The notes below the pieces were generated by a model. That model had not been told where the DNA came from. It was given only the letters and a program-made list of their open reading frames with translations, and did not search any database. The translations under genes were made by a program, and so were the position numbers. From NCBI RefSeq assembly GCF_016894245.1, contig NZ_CP069792.1, forward strand, positions 1,736,001 to 1,800,000: a DNA stretch of 64,000 bases, read 5' to 3'. The stretch comes from Corynebacterium kroppenstedtii. GTDB lineage: Bacteria > Actinomycetota > Actinomycetes > Mycobacteriales > Mycobacteriaceae. Shown here one piece after another: positions 8,028 through 16,328 of the stretch; position 1 is the first letter of the stretch, and the number at the start of each line of letters is the position of its first letter.

Positions 8028-9290
8028 ATGACGAACAATCACGATCTTGACGCAGATAAAAGTTTTGATGCAGATGTAATTGTTGTGGGTTTGGGGTCCA
8101 TGGGGTCTGCGGCCGCAGATCGGCTGAGCGAACGAGGTCAGAAGGTTTTAGGCTTCGAGCAATTTCATCGCGGTCACGATAATGGATCCCACCATGGTGG
8201 ATCGAGGATCATTCGGATGAGCTATTTTGAACATCCGGATTACGTGCCACTTTTGCGGCGGGCTTTTGAGCTGTGGGATGAGCTCGAACATGATAGCCAC
8301 CAGCGCGGGTGGGAACAGCTTGTCCATTACGCAGGAGGCTTGTACGCGGGGCCTCCCGGTTGCACCACGGTGGAGGGATCGCGGATCTCTGCGGTAGAGC
8401 ATGGGCTCGACCACGAATTACTTTCTGCCGACGACATTCGTGCCCGCTTTCCTCATTTTTCGGTGCAGGACGATGAGGTGGCGGTGTTTGAAAAGCGTGC
8501 CGGTTTTGTTCGCCCGGAGTTAACAGTTGCCTTACAGCTGGCCCGAGCGGAAGAACGCGGCGCGGTACTACGTCATCGCCACAAGGTGTTGAACATTGAG
8601 CCACGCGACGGTGGGGTGGCTGTGACGGTCGCTGGAGCCGTCGGCAAGGAAGGAAAGCCCGGCACACAAACGTACGGAGATCCGGAAGTCTTTACTGCCC
8701 GCTCAGTGGTGATCTGCCCAGGTGCCTGGGCGCCCGGTCTGTTTGAAGAGACGGGCATTCCGCAGCGCGCGGAGCGCCAGGTCATGCACTGGTTTAGCCC
8801 AGGGGAGGAGTTCCCAAAGTATGAACGGGGCCCGGTGTATATCCACGAGCGCGCCGATGAGCTCCAGATTTACGGTTTCCCGGCCGCGGATGGGGAAGAA
8901 GCAGGGGCGAAGGTGGCGTTTTTCCGTAATGGCCGGACGGTTGACCCGGACCAGTTGGATCGGGAGGTCACTGATGCTGAGATCGATAACATGCGGGAGC
9001 GTCTGCTGACTTTTGTGCCGGCTCTGGGCCGTGGGAAGCATCGGAATAGTCGGGCCTGCATGTACACCACCACGCCTGATGAACATTTTGTGATTGGCCG
9101 GCACCCCCGTTGGAATGATCATAACATAATTATTGCGTGTGGGTTTTCAGGGCACGGGTTTAAATTTGTTCCCGTCATCGGCGAGATGCTTGCAGATCTT
9201 GCTATCGACGGTCGTACGGATCATCCCATTGAGCTCTTCGACCCATTGCGCTTCACGGAGGTTCGGGCCGCGGTTTCAGAAGAAGTGTGA
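8028..9290 (+). CDS. soxA: Monomeric sarcosine oxidase
   Basis: Monomeric sarcosine oxidase oxidises sarcosine to glycine, formaldehyde and hydrogen peroxide using covalently bound FAD. The 420-residue protein has the dinucleotide-binding motif VVGLGSMGSAA near residue 15, the family motif HHGGSRIIRMSYFEHPDYVPL near 55, and the C-terminal CMYTTTPDEHFVIGRHP followed by GFSGHGFKF. Cys344 in that motif corresponds to the cysteine that carries the flavin in Bacillus and Arthrobacter enzymes. Length and motifs are typical of the MSOX/N-methyltryptophan oxidase family; the creatinase next door favours sarcosine. About 14 hydrophilic residues precede the Rossmann fold. The ribosome binding site before ATG is weak. 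The gene is transcribed away from the transporter-creatinase pair. Confidence 0.92.
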   Translation: MTNNHDLDADKSFDADVIVVGLGSMGSAAADRLSERGQKVLGFEQFHRGHDNGSHHGGSRIIRMSYFEHPDYVPLLRRAFELWDELEHDSHQRGWEQLVHYAGGLYAGPPGCTTVEGSRISAVEHGLDHELLSADDIRARFPHFSVQDDEVAVFEKRAGFVRPELTVALQLARAEERGAVLRHRHKVLNIEPRDGGVAVTVAGAVGKEGKPGTQTYGDPEVFTARSVVICPGAWAPGLFEETGIPQRAERQVMHWFSPGEEFPKYERGPVYIHERADELQIYGFPAADGEEAGAKVAFFRNGRTVDPDQLDREVTDAEIDNMRERLLTFVPALGRGKHRNSRACMYTTTPDEHFVIGRHPRWNDHNIIIACGFSGHGFKFVPVIGEMLADLAIDGRTDHPIELFDPLRFTEVRAAVSEEV

Positions 9291-9838
9291 CGAGGAGGTC
9301 CGATATATCTCTTCTTGTATATCTCTTCTTGCCGACGTTTCTTTAGCGCCGTTGACCTTAGTGCACTGAATCTTGGTGTGTGGTTTTTGCGCGGTGATGG
9401 TCTTTCGCAATGTGGTGTACTAGTTGGGCGGACAAGGGTTTTCTGCGGATGCGCATAGGAACGTGATTGAGAGTTCGTAGAGTATAGATAGGTTTGATGT
9501 CGGGGGCGTGGAAAGTGCTTCGCTATAGCGTGGTGGTTGCGGTAGCCATTGGAGCTCGGAGTTGGAAAGGAGAAACTTTTTAGCGGAGCTCATGCGGTGT
9601 CGTTTAAGGAATGGGCGTAGGCAGTTAAGGATTACCCGGCTGAGGGCGTAGATGACATAGCGATACCTCTTCACAGAGGGGTTTCTTGTACAGCGCCCGC
9701 TCTTGTGCGGCTTAAGTGACGTCGGGGGATTAGGCTGTAAGGAAACCGGTCTTTTCGACGGTACTGTGCAGGTAGTGGGCATGCATCGACCGGTAGTGAG
9801 TGTGCACTGACATTCATCCACGCGCGAGAAAGGTCACT
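9291..9838. other. Gap of 548 bases without a supportable gene
   Basis: Nothing recognisable is encoded here. A minus-strand frame of 133 codons (9420-9821) overlaps the start of the next gene, has a composition that does not resemble a folded protein family I know, and lacks a ribosome binding site. The gap carries the promoter for the downstream sigma-like gene and the tandem repeat listed separately. I see no clear terminator after the sarcosine oxidase gene. Confidence 0.4.
9304..9331. repeat. Perfect 14-bp tandem duplication
   Basis: The sequence TATATCTCTTCTTG occurs twice head to tail, 14 bases after the sarcosine oxidase stop codon. It is probably a slippage product in a non-coding spacer. 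Confidence 0.8.
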
Positions 9839-11779
9839 ATGGACGATAACGATAACCTTTCCGACGAAACTCACGTTGACCAGCTTGGTCATGCTTCTAG
9901 TTGTCTGGGCGATGCTTTTTATGGCGAGGATGATTCGAGTGATGCCCTGCTGTCACTGGTTTCCCCCGACAGTGAAACGTTCGGCAGCCAGGAACAGGAT
10001 GAACAGCCGCCTGATGAATCACACACTGCGCTCGAGATCCTGTCCTATTTATCTGCTATGGAAGGCTCCATTCGAGCTGTAGTTGATCGCTACGGTAATG
10101 CACCTGCGTACATCAATGAAGCGGTTGATAACGCCGTATCTCGTTCCACCACGACCTCTCATTCTTGGGCCATTGGCATCCCACCTGCGGAACGTGCCGC
10201 TCGGCTGCTGGAAACCATATTCGTGCAGTTTTCCGCGCGAGAACAGGAGATACTGTATCGACGCTACGGGGATGGCCATGGAGAAACGCTAGAGAGCATT
10301 GGCGACGCGGTTGGCGTAACCCGGGAGCGTATTCGTCAGATTTTGGTGGCACTTGATTCTACGATCAGTGCATCTATATCGCGAGGTCCCGTTGCCAACC
10401 TTCTCGCTGCGATGCGATATCACGCGTATCCCGTCGGCACAATGAAAGCACTTTCCCAGATATACCCGGAACTTGAACGGATGTTATCCGGTTGGGAAGC
10501 ACCCCTGTGGAAAATACTCGACGTTTTGGATGATAGTTTCACTGTCAAACAAGGATGGGTATGTTTTCCTAGCTTTGGCGACTGTCAAAAGAAGACGACA
10601 GAATTACTCGACGACATGACCGACAAATACGGTGTCGCTTCCTTTCAAGACATTCAGCGCATCAGCCATGTTCCGGAGGATGACCTAGTCAAATGGCTCG
10701 AGGGCTGTGGTGCCGCCGTTATTGGCGACCACGTGGTGGCTAATCCGACAACTGCTGCGAACCGAATTCAGGCTGCGCTCGATATTGCCGGTCATCCTCT
10801 TTCCCTTAATGATATTGCGCACATGTGGGAAATCACCCAAGCTCGGAATTTGGCAACTGCTATCCATTCTGAAAACTCTATAATTCGCGTTAGCAAGAGT
10901 AAGTACGCATTACGGGAGTGGGGACTCGAAGAATTTACTTCAATCCGTGACTTTATTGCGTCGCGCGTTGGTGATGAGACTGCGGATCTTGACGATCTTA
11001 TCTCTGAAGGAACAACAAAGTTTGGGGTATCAGCATCGTCGATTCGGGCTTATGCGAGTTCTGGCGAATTCCGTTCGGATGATGGAATCGTGAGTCGACG
11101 GAACGACGATATAGAGCCCCATCGTCAGCCTGAGGATTGTCGAGGCTTGTATTGGCGCAATAACCGTTGGCAATACCTAGTAACAGTCAACCATGATCAT
11201 ATGCGGGGCAGCGGGACCGGAGTCCCCGCCGGTGTCGCTCTGCTACTCGGTTTACATTTGGACCAACCCCGGTTGATCCCTAGCGACGATGGCGATCAGT
11301 CTTTCACTTGGAATGCAACAGGAACAACGACAGGATCGATCCGGCGGCTCCTCCTTGCACAAGGAATTACAGAAGGAGAGCGTATTTGGATGGACTTTGG
11401 AAACGGTGATTACTTCCGCATTGAGCAGGCGGCACCACGGGCACCGTTTCTCCTCGAAGATGAAGCGTCGACCGAACTTGAAGAACTGGGTAATACGCCC
11501 AACCCGCTTTATGCCGGTGGGGTAGGACTGGGGCCGGAGAGTCGTTCTATCGCAATGGTCAACTTGGCCAACTACATGGGAATTTCCCACGACGAGATTG
11601 CGCAACGAATCGACGACATGGGTGGGGAGACTGGGAACACCATCGATAAAGCGTGTGAAAGCTTGATCGCAGAATACCTCGGGCTTGCCTCCGATGCGCC
11701 ACGCCGCAGAATCGTTGCTCGATTACGCCACCGCCATGACAAAGATGCCATCGCGATGGTTGAAGAGCTATGGCTTTAA
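9839..11779 (+). CDS. Large sigma-70 region-4-like DNA-binding protein
   Basis: The function of this 646-residue protein is not known. An acidic N-terminus (about 1-65) is followed by a helix-turn-helix very like sigma-70 region 4 (about 122-170: FSAREQEILYRRYGDGHGET, then ESIGDAVGVTRERIRQI), including the VTRERIRQIE-type recognition helix. There is no region 2, so it is not a complete sigma factor. Residues about 315-375 look like a winged helix of the HARE type (AGHPLSLNDIAHMW ... SKYALREWGLEEF), and the C-terminus is mixed. Related large sigma-like proteins occur in actinobacterial accessory regions, sometimes near helicases. The ATG at 9839 follows GAGAAAGG at good spacing and is chosen over an earlier in-frame start. 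It is flanked by the creatine locus and a minus-strand transporter, so it seems to be a single-gene unit. Confidence 0.8.
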   Translation: MDDNDNLSDETHVDQLGHASSCLGDAFYGEDDSSDALLSLVSPDSETFGSQEQDEQPPDESHTALEILSYLSAMEGSIRAVVDRYGNAPAYINEAVDNAVSRSTTTSHSWAIGIPPAERAARLLETIFVQFSAREQEILYRRYGDGHGETLESIGDAVGVTRERIRQILVALDSTISASISRGPVANLLAAMRYHAYPVGTMKALSQIYPELERMLSGWEAPLWKILDVLDDSFTVKQGWVCFPSFGDCQKKTTELLDDMTDKYGVASFQDIQRISHVPEDDLVKWLEGCGAAVIGDHVVANPTTAANRIQAALDIAGHPLSLNDIAHMWEITQARNLATAIHSENSIIRVSKSKYALREWGLEEFTSIRDFIASRVGDETADLDDLISEGTTKFGVSASSIRAYASSGEFRSDDGIVSRRNDDIEPHRQPEDCRGLYWRNNRWQYLVTVNHDHMRGSGTGVPAGVALLLGLHLDQPRLIPSDDGDQSFTWNATGTTTGSIRRLLLAQGITEGERIWMDFGNGDYFRIEQAAPRAPFLLEDEASTELEELGNTPNPLYAGGVGLGPESRSIAMVNLANYMGISHDEIAQRIDDMGGETGNTIDKACESLIAEYLGLASDAPRRRIVARLRHRHDKDAIAMVEELWL

Positions 11780-11791
11780 ACCGCTGTAGTT

Positions 11792-13048
11792 TTAGCGATC
11801 CTCTTTATGCAATGTTGCATCGGGATCTAACTTCCGACGCTCCTCTTGAGCAACAGTAGCGAAGAGTTTTTCACTATTAGCGTCGGAACCTTCGAGCTCG
11901 TGGTTCAGTTCCATCGTGCTATCCACAGCAATATTGGGGTGGATGTACAGATGGGTGAGCTGTCGAATTCGGTTACGGCGCTCCTTTTCACCGCGAATTA
12001 GTCGGCTCCACCGGATACGCCAGGCAATGAATACGATTCCGACGAACGTCCCTAGGTATCCCAGGATGGGGAAAACTACCTGAATCAGTGGGCCGAAACC
12101 GAACAAACTGATTGCCCAGCATACAGTCAGAATGACGGCGAGGTTGATCTTCGGATGAGTGGGGAGGGCGACATCGATACGCCGTGAAAAAGCATAAAAA
12201 TCACCTAACGCGGTATTAAAAATCATGATCAGAATGATGATCTGAAGAATAATACCGGCGGCTGGATTAATAGCGTGGGTGACGGAGGCCATCGGAATAT
12301 CTTTTCCGCCTGCGTCTTTGACATTGATGAAGAGTGTGACCGTCTCCATCAACATCATGATCCCGATGATCGACCCACCGATCAGACCGCCAATACCGAC
12401 GTCGCGGAGCTTAGTGTGTGTCCCGCCAATGACTAGTGACATCCCGATCGCACACATCAAGGTCATGCCGGCACAGTTGACGGCTGACCACCACCACGGT
12501 GACACGGGTGCGCTTTCTTTCTTTCCCATCTCGCTTGCTGCACTGAACGAAAAGTCGTCAGGAACATGAACTAGCGACCAAATGAAAAGGATTATGACCG
12601 CAACAATCATGAGTGGCGTCACAATACCGATGATGTTGGATACCTTTTCGGCATCAAGGAAACAGACGAAGTAAACGATGATCGCTAACCCAGCGGAACC
12701 CAGCCATGCGGGTAAGCCGAAGGTTTGCTTCACACTGGAGCCTGCTCCTGCCAGCATCATCATGCCCATGGTCACCATGGTTGCGGAGACGCAAAGATCT
12801 AAAATTCGTGATACTCGGGGGTGTGCAATGTTTTTAAAAACATGTCCGTGTTCGTCCGCGAGAAAGTAACTCCCGACCTGCAGAACGACCCACCCGAAAA
12901 TAGCCATGAGTGTACCGGTAATCACCACCCCGACCAGGCCGATTGACCCGAAGGCGATGAAGTACTGCAGCATTTCTTTACCGGTGGCGAACCCGGCACC
13001 AACTAGGAGCCCAACAAATGCCATGGCGACAGCCATACTCTGTCTCAT
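11792..13048 (-). CDS. YkvI-family membrane protein
   Basis: This is an integral membrane protein of about 418 residues with roughly ten hydrophobic segments. The N-terminus (AFVGLLVGAGFATGKEMLQYF) contains the glycine-rich unwound first helix typical of the LeuT-fold APC superfamily, and the protein resembles Bacillus YkvI. The substrate is unknown. The C-terminal tail of about 70 residues is cytoplasmic and charged. The start at 13048 is preferred because AGGA lies six bases before it; an upstream TTG would add nine residues. It converges with the sigma-like gene, leaving 12 bases between stops, with no obvious terminator. Confidence 0.75.
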   Translation of the reverse strand: MRQSMAVAMAFVGLLVGAGFATGKEMLQYFIAFGSIGLVGVVITGTLMAIFGWVVLQVGSYFLADEHGHVFKNIAHPRVSRILDLCVSATMVTMGMMMLAGAGSSVKQTFGLPAWLGSAGLAIIVYFVCFLDAEKVSNIIGIVTPLMIVAVIILFIWSLVHVPDDFSFSAASEMGKKESAPVSPWWWSAVNCAGMTLMCAIGMSLVIGGTHTKLRDVGIGGLIGGSIIGIMMLMETVTLFINVKDAGGKDIPMASVTHAINPAAGIILQIIILIMIFNTALGDFYAFSRRIDVALPTHPKINLAVILTVCWAISLFGFGPLIQVVFPILGYLGTFVGIVFIAWRIRWSRLIRGEKERRNRIRQLTHLYIHPNIAVDSTMELNHELEGSDANSEKLFATVAQEERRKLDPDATLHKEDR

Positions 13049-13207
13049 GAAAAGTCCTATTCGATCATGGGGCAACTGTAGTTCTGTTAAGCCTACCTAT
13101 GGGTTGTTGTTCTCGCCCACCCTTTGGGAAGATCTACTATTGGTGAAGCCTCATGCCGGCGCGATGTATGGCCGGAATATTCTCAAAACGACGACGACAG
13201 AAAAGAC

Positions 13208-14074
13208 ATGACACCAGTAACAATCCTCTTTAATCCCCACTCGACGGGTGATAGTGAAACACGCGCACGACGGTTGGCTGATCAGCTGGAGGGACTCTTT
13301 GAGGTCACTGTCGTAGCCACGAAATATCCGGGTCATGCCGAGAAGTTAGCCACTCAGATCACCAAAGAATCCGAGAATATTCATGTTATCGCTTGCTCCA
13401 GCGGTGACGGAACGTATAACGAAGTAGTCAATGGCGTTATGCGTTATCCCCACGACCACATTCGCACTGCTATCTTGCCGAGCGGTAATGCAAACGATCA
13501 TTATCACGCACTGACTAATGGTAAGACATTAGCGCATCGCATTATTACCAGTGATTATACGGACATCGATGTCCTTAAATTGGTTAGTACTGGAAAAGAT
13601 AATCTTGAGCGTTATGCGCATTCCTATATCGGGTTCGGTCTGACTCCTCATATCGGAGAAAAACTCACTGAGGCGCATTTGACCAAGTGGAATCAGGGTT
13701 GGATTGTCCTCAGGAACCTCTTCTCAGTGAAGCCTGTGAAAATCATTCACGAAGGCCACCAGGAAAAATTCGATAATTTAGTGTTTGCCAATGTCCCCAG
13801 GATGAGCAAAGTTATCAAAATTAGTGACCACACTTCGCTAACAAACGGGAAATTCGACGTGGTTAAGCATAAAAGCCTGACGCTTGCCATGCTTGTCGGC
13901 TACCTTTTCCGCGCAAGTACACTGGGTCTCCACAACACCGACCGGGAGAAACGGTGGCACTTCATCTTGGAAAAAGACTCCCAAGTCCAATTGGATGGTG
14001 AGGTCATGCACTTGTCCAAATACGATGAGATCACGATCTCTGTTGTTCCTCACACGTTGGCGTGTGCCGCATGA
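13208..14074 (+). CDS. Diacylglycerol kinase family lipid kinase
   Basis: The protein of 288 residues belongs to the DagK/YegS catalytic family, which phosphorylates diacylglycerol, sphingoid or related lipids with ATP. It has the N-terminal beta strand ending in NPHSTGD, the glycine-rich SSGDGTYNEVVNGVM (the GGDGT-type nucleotide motif, here with SGDGT), and PSGNANDHYH, the equivalent of the family's LGTxND motif. The C-terminal lid includes LDGEVMHL, the expected DGE-type motif. The substituted SGDGT and PSGNAND suggest a divergent member, and activity is not certain. The ATG at 13208 matches the family's beginning (MTPVTILFNPHS); a longer reading upstream lacks support. Confidence 0.8.
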   Translation: MTPVTILFNPHSTGDSETRARRLADQLEGLFEVTVVATKYPGHAEKLATQITKESENIHVIACSSGDGTYNEVVNGVMRYPHDHIRTAILPSGNANDHYHALTNGKTLAHRIITSDYTDIDVLKLVSTGKDNLERYAHSYIGFGLTPHIGEKLTEAHLTKWNQGWIVLRNLFSVKPVKIIHEGHQEKFDNLVFANVPRMSKVIKISDHTSLTNGKFDVVKHKSLTLAMLVGYLFRASTLGLHNTDREKRWHFILEKDSQVQLDGEVMHLSKYDEITISVVPHTLACAA

Positions 14075-14167
14075 GGAAACGTAGGTGAGGCCATTCACGA
14101 GTGTCTGCTTATTACGACGGCGCCATGCCGAACCGATAAGCTGAAGCTCTCACGGAAGGAGTAGGTT

Positions 14168-15493
14168 ACGTCAGAATCACAGCAGGCTGTTGCGACGACT
14201 TCACTCGATTCTCACAGCGGACGTCGACCGTCCGGTAATCCAGCTTCAGGTTCGTCCGACTCCGGGTCACAGCCATCGGCATCTCCGTCATCTAAGCGGC
14301 TTATCAGTCTGCTGGGACCTGCCTTCATCGCAGCTATTGCATACGTGGACCCCGGTAACGTCGCGGCGAACATCTCCTCCGGTGCAACCTACGGGTATCT
14401 CTTGGTCTGGGTGCTCGCGGCCGCAAACCTGATGGCGATGATCGTTCAATATCAAGCTGCGAAGCTCGGAATTGTCACAGGAAAGAGTCTTCCCCAACTG
14501 TTAGGCCAGCGACTGTCTCGACCATGGAGAATTGCGTATTGGCTGCAAGCGGAAATTGTGGCAGCAGCTACTGACCTCGCGGAGATCATCGGGGGTGCAG
14601 TGGCACTGCATTTATTGTTCGGGGTATCCCCGTTGACCGGTGGGATCATTGTGGGGGCCGTGTCGATGGCTCTGCTGTTAACGCAGGGGACGGCTCAAAA
14701 GGTCTTCGAGCGGGTTATCATAGTCATGCTAGTCATTATCACCTTTGGTTTTCTTGCGGGTTTGTTTTTTGCACCTCCCAATATTCGAGGAATCGCCGGT
14801 GGATTAGTTCCCCGCTTTGAAGGGAGCAATAGCGTAATTCTCGCTGCCTCCATGTTGGGGGCAACGGTGATGCCTCACGTTATTTACTTACATTCGTCAT
14901 TAGTTATTCACCGGCATGGTGCCGGCCACGATGATCCCCACGTTATTCGTCGGTTATTAAAAGCGACCCGCATCGACATTATTATCGCGCTCGGTATCGC
15001 GGGGCTAGTGAATATCGGGCTCCTCTTGCTGGCCGCATCCGCCTTAAGTGGCCGACACGGAACTGACACCATCGAAGGTGCTCATTCAGCTCTAAGCAGC
15101 GCATTAGGACCTGCGATAGGCGTCATTTTTGCCATCGGACTCTTGTTTTCCGGGCTCGCCTCGACATCCGTCGGCGCATATGCGGGCTCCGAAGTGATGA
15201 AGGGAATGCTTCATTTCCAAGTCAAACTGTGGATACGACGTGCAATTACTCTGATTCCAGCACTCCTCATCATTGCATTTCATATTGATGCCACATACGC
15301 GCTTGTTATTTCACAAGTTGTCTTAAGTGTAGGTATTCCGTTTGCCCTCATTCCGTTGCAAATAGTGACGGGCGGGAAAGTAATGGGACAGTACCGAGAT
15401 AAAGCGCTGAAATGGATAGGAGCAATTATCTCGGCGCTCATTATTAGTCTTAACATCGTGCTTATTGTGATGACGGTTCGAGGACAAGCCTGA
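14168..15493 (+). CDS. mntH: Nramp-family divalent metal transporter, apparent ACG start
   Basis: Proton-coupled Mn/Fe uptake protein of the Nramp family, about 441 residues and 11 membrane helices. The first helix carries the metal-binding DPGN motif (IAYVDPGNVAANISSG), and ATVMPHVIYLHSS is the conserved MPH motif of helix 6. No ATG, GTG or TTG occurs in frame before the GTG at 14345, which lies inside helix 1 directly before DPGN and cannot be the true start. The open frame extends back to a TAG at 14162-14164. A very good ribosome binding site, GGAAGGAG (14154-14161), lies six bases before ACG at 14168, so that codon is the most likely start, giving a Ser-rich N-terminal tail of about 45 residues. 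An ATG-to-ACG change would explain this. Confidence 0.85.
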   Translation, partial: TSESQQAVATTSLDSHSGRRPSGNPASGSSDSGSQPSASPSSKRLISLLGPAFIAAIAYVDPGNVAANISSGATYGYLLVWVLAAANLMAMIVQYQAAKLGIVTGKSLPQLLGQRLSRPWRIAYWLQAEIVAAATDLAEIIGGAVALHLLFGVSPLTGGIIVGAVSMALLLTQGTAQKVFERVIIVMLVIITFGFLAGLFFAPPNIRGIAGGLVPRFEGSNSVILAASMLGATVMPHVIYLHSSLVIHRHGAGHDDPHVIRRLLKATRIDIIIALGIAGLVNIGLLLLAASALSGRHGTDTIEGAHSALSSALGPAIGVIFAIGLLFSGLASTSVGAYAGSEVMKGMLHFQVKLWIRRAITLIPALLIIAFHIDATYALVISQVVLSVGIPFALIPLQIVTGGKVMGQYRDKALKWIGAIISALIISLNIVLIVMTVRGQA

Positions 15494-15499
15494 GAATTT

Positions 15500-16252
15500 T
15501 CACTGCAACGACTGGTTAATCCTATTGGCTGCCTCTCGAATAAGGTTTCCATACAGCTGTTGAGGTGACGGTCGCAATCGTTCCACCGGGCCTGAAATAG
15601 ACAAGGCCGCAACGACGCCCTGATTCGCGCGGATTGGCGTCGATACGCTGGCTAGACTCGGGTCACGCTCGCCGATCGATTCAGCGACGCCCGTCGTTCG
15701 TATCTCCGCAAGGTCATCTTCTGTAAAGGCGGCATCGGGAATAACGGCTTGAATCAATTCATCCGGTGCCCAGGCCATCAACACTCGCGCGGCTGAACCG
15801 CGAAGCAGCGACATGCGTGCGCCGACGGGGACCGTATTCTGTAGTCCGCTCGCCGGTTCGATGGACGCGATGCATGTGCGGACATTGCCCGTGAGGCGGT
15901 AAATCTGGACGGATTCGTTGGTTTTTTCCATGAGGCTGCGCATGACCGTCATTCCGGCCTGGATAATTCGGTCCGAGCTGGCCGGGGATAATTCAGACAG
16001 CCCTGGTCCCGCGCTCCACCGGCCATCTTTATCGCGTTCGAGTAATCGGTGAACGTGTAATGCAGTAAGCAATCGATGTGCTGTTGCGCGGGGCAACCCG
16101 GTTGATGAGCATACTTCGCTCAGATTCATGGGGCGGGCAGTAGCTGTGCGCAGGATGAGTAAGGATCGATCAAGAACTTTGATCCCACTATCGGGGTTGA
16201 AGGTCGGCGGATTGTCATCGAGTTCGTCCTCAAAGTCGCTTAATTTTCCCAT
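15500..16252 (-). CDS. ltbR: IclR-type regulator of leucine biosynthesis
   Basis: This 250-residue IclR-family repressor has an N-terminal winged helix (about 25-80: VLDRSLLILRTATARPMNLS, then GLPRATAHRLLTAL) and a C-terminal effector domain. Its position, divergent from leuC, is that of LtbR in Corynebacterium glutamicum and NdgR/AreB in Streptomyces, which control leuCD and, in C. glutamicum, tryptophan genes. It probably represses leuC and itself. The ATG at 16252 is preceded by TAGTAT and six bases, so its mRNA may be leaderless. The TAGTAT lies inside one arm of the palindrome in the intergenic region, which fits autoregulation. The gene converges with mntH, six bases apart. Confidence 0.88.
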   Translation of the reverse strand: MGKLSDFEDELDDNPPTFNPDSGIKVLDRSLLILRTATARPMNLSEVCSSTGLPRATAHRLLTALHVHRLLERDKDGRWSAGPGLSELSPASSDRIIQAGMTVMRSLMEKTNESVQIYRLTGNVRTCIASIEPASGLQNTVPVGARMSLLRGSAARVLMAWAPDELIQAVIPDAAFTEDDLAEIRTTGVAESIGERDPSLASVSTPIRANQGVVAALSISGPVERLRPSPQQLYGNLIREAANRINQSLQ

Positions 16253-16260
16253 ACTTTGAT

Positions 16261-16278
16261 ACTATCATTCTGCATAGT
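16261..16278. promoter_or_regulatory. Candidate LtbR operator
   Basis: ACTAT and ATAGT form an inverted repeat separated by eight bases between the divergent ltbR and leuC starts. One arm overlaps the probable -10 element of ltbR. Position and symmetry fit an IclR-type operator; I did not match it to a published motif. Confidence 0.4.
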
Positions 16279-16328
16279 GAGACGCTCGGGCGTCGGAACG
16301 GCAGCCGACACGACGGAAGGATTGGAGA

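Noticed and set aside
9420..9821. 133-codon open frame on the minus strand between the sarcosine oxidase and sigma-like genes
   Set aside because: It lacks a ribosome binding site, overlaps the promoter region of the next gene and has no recognisable motif.
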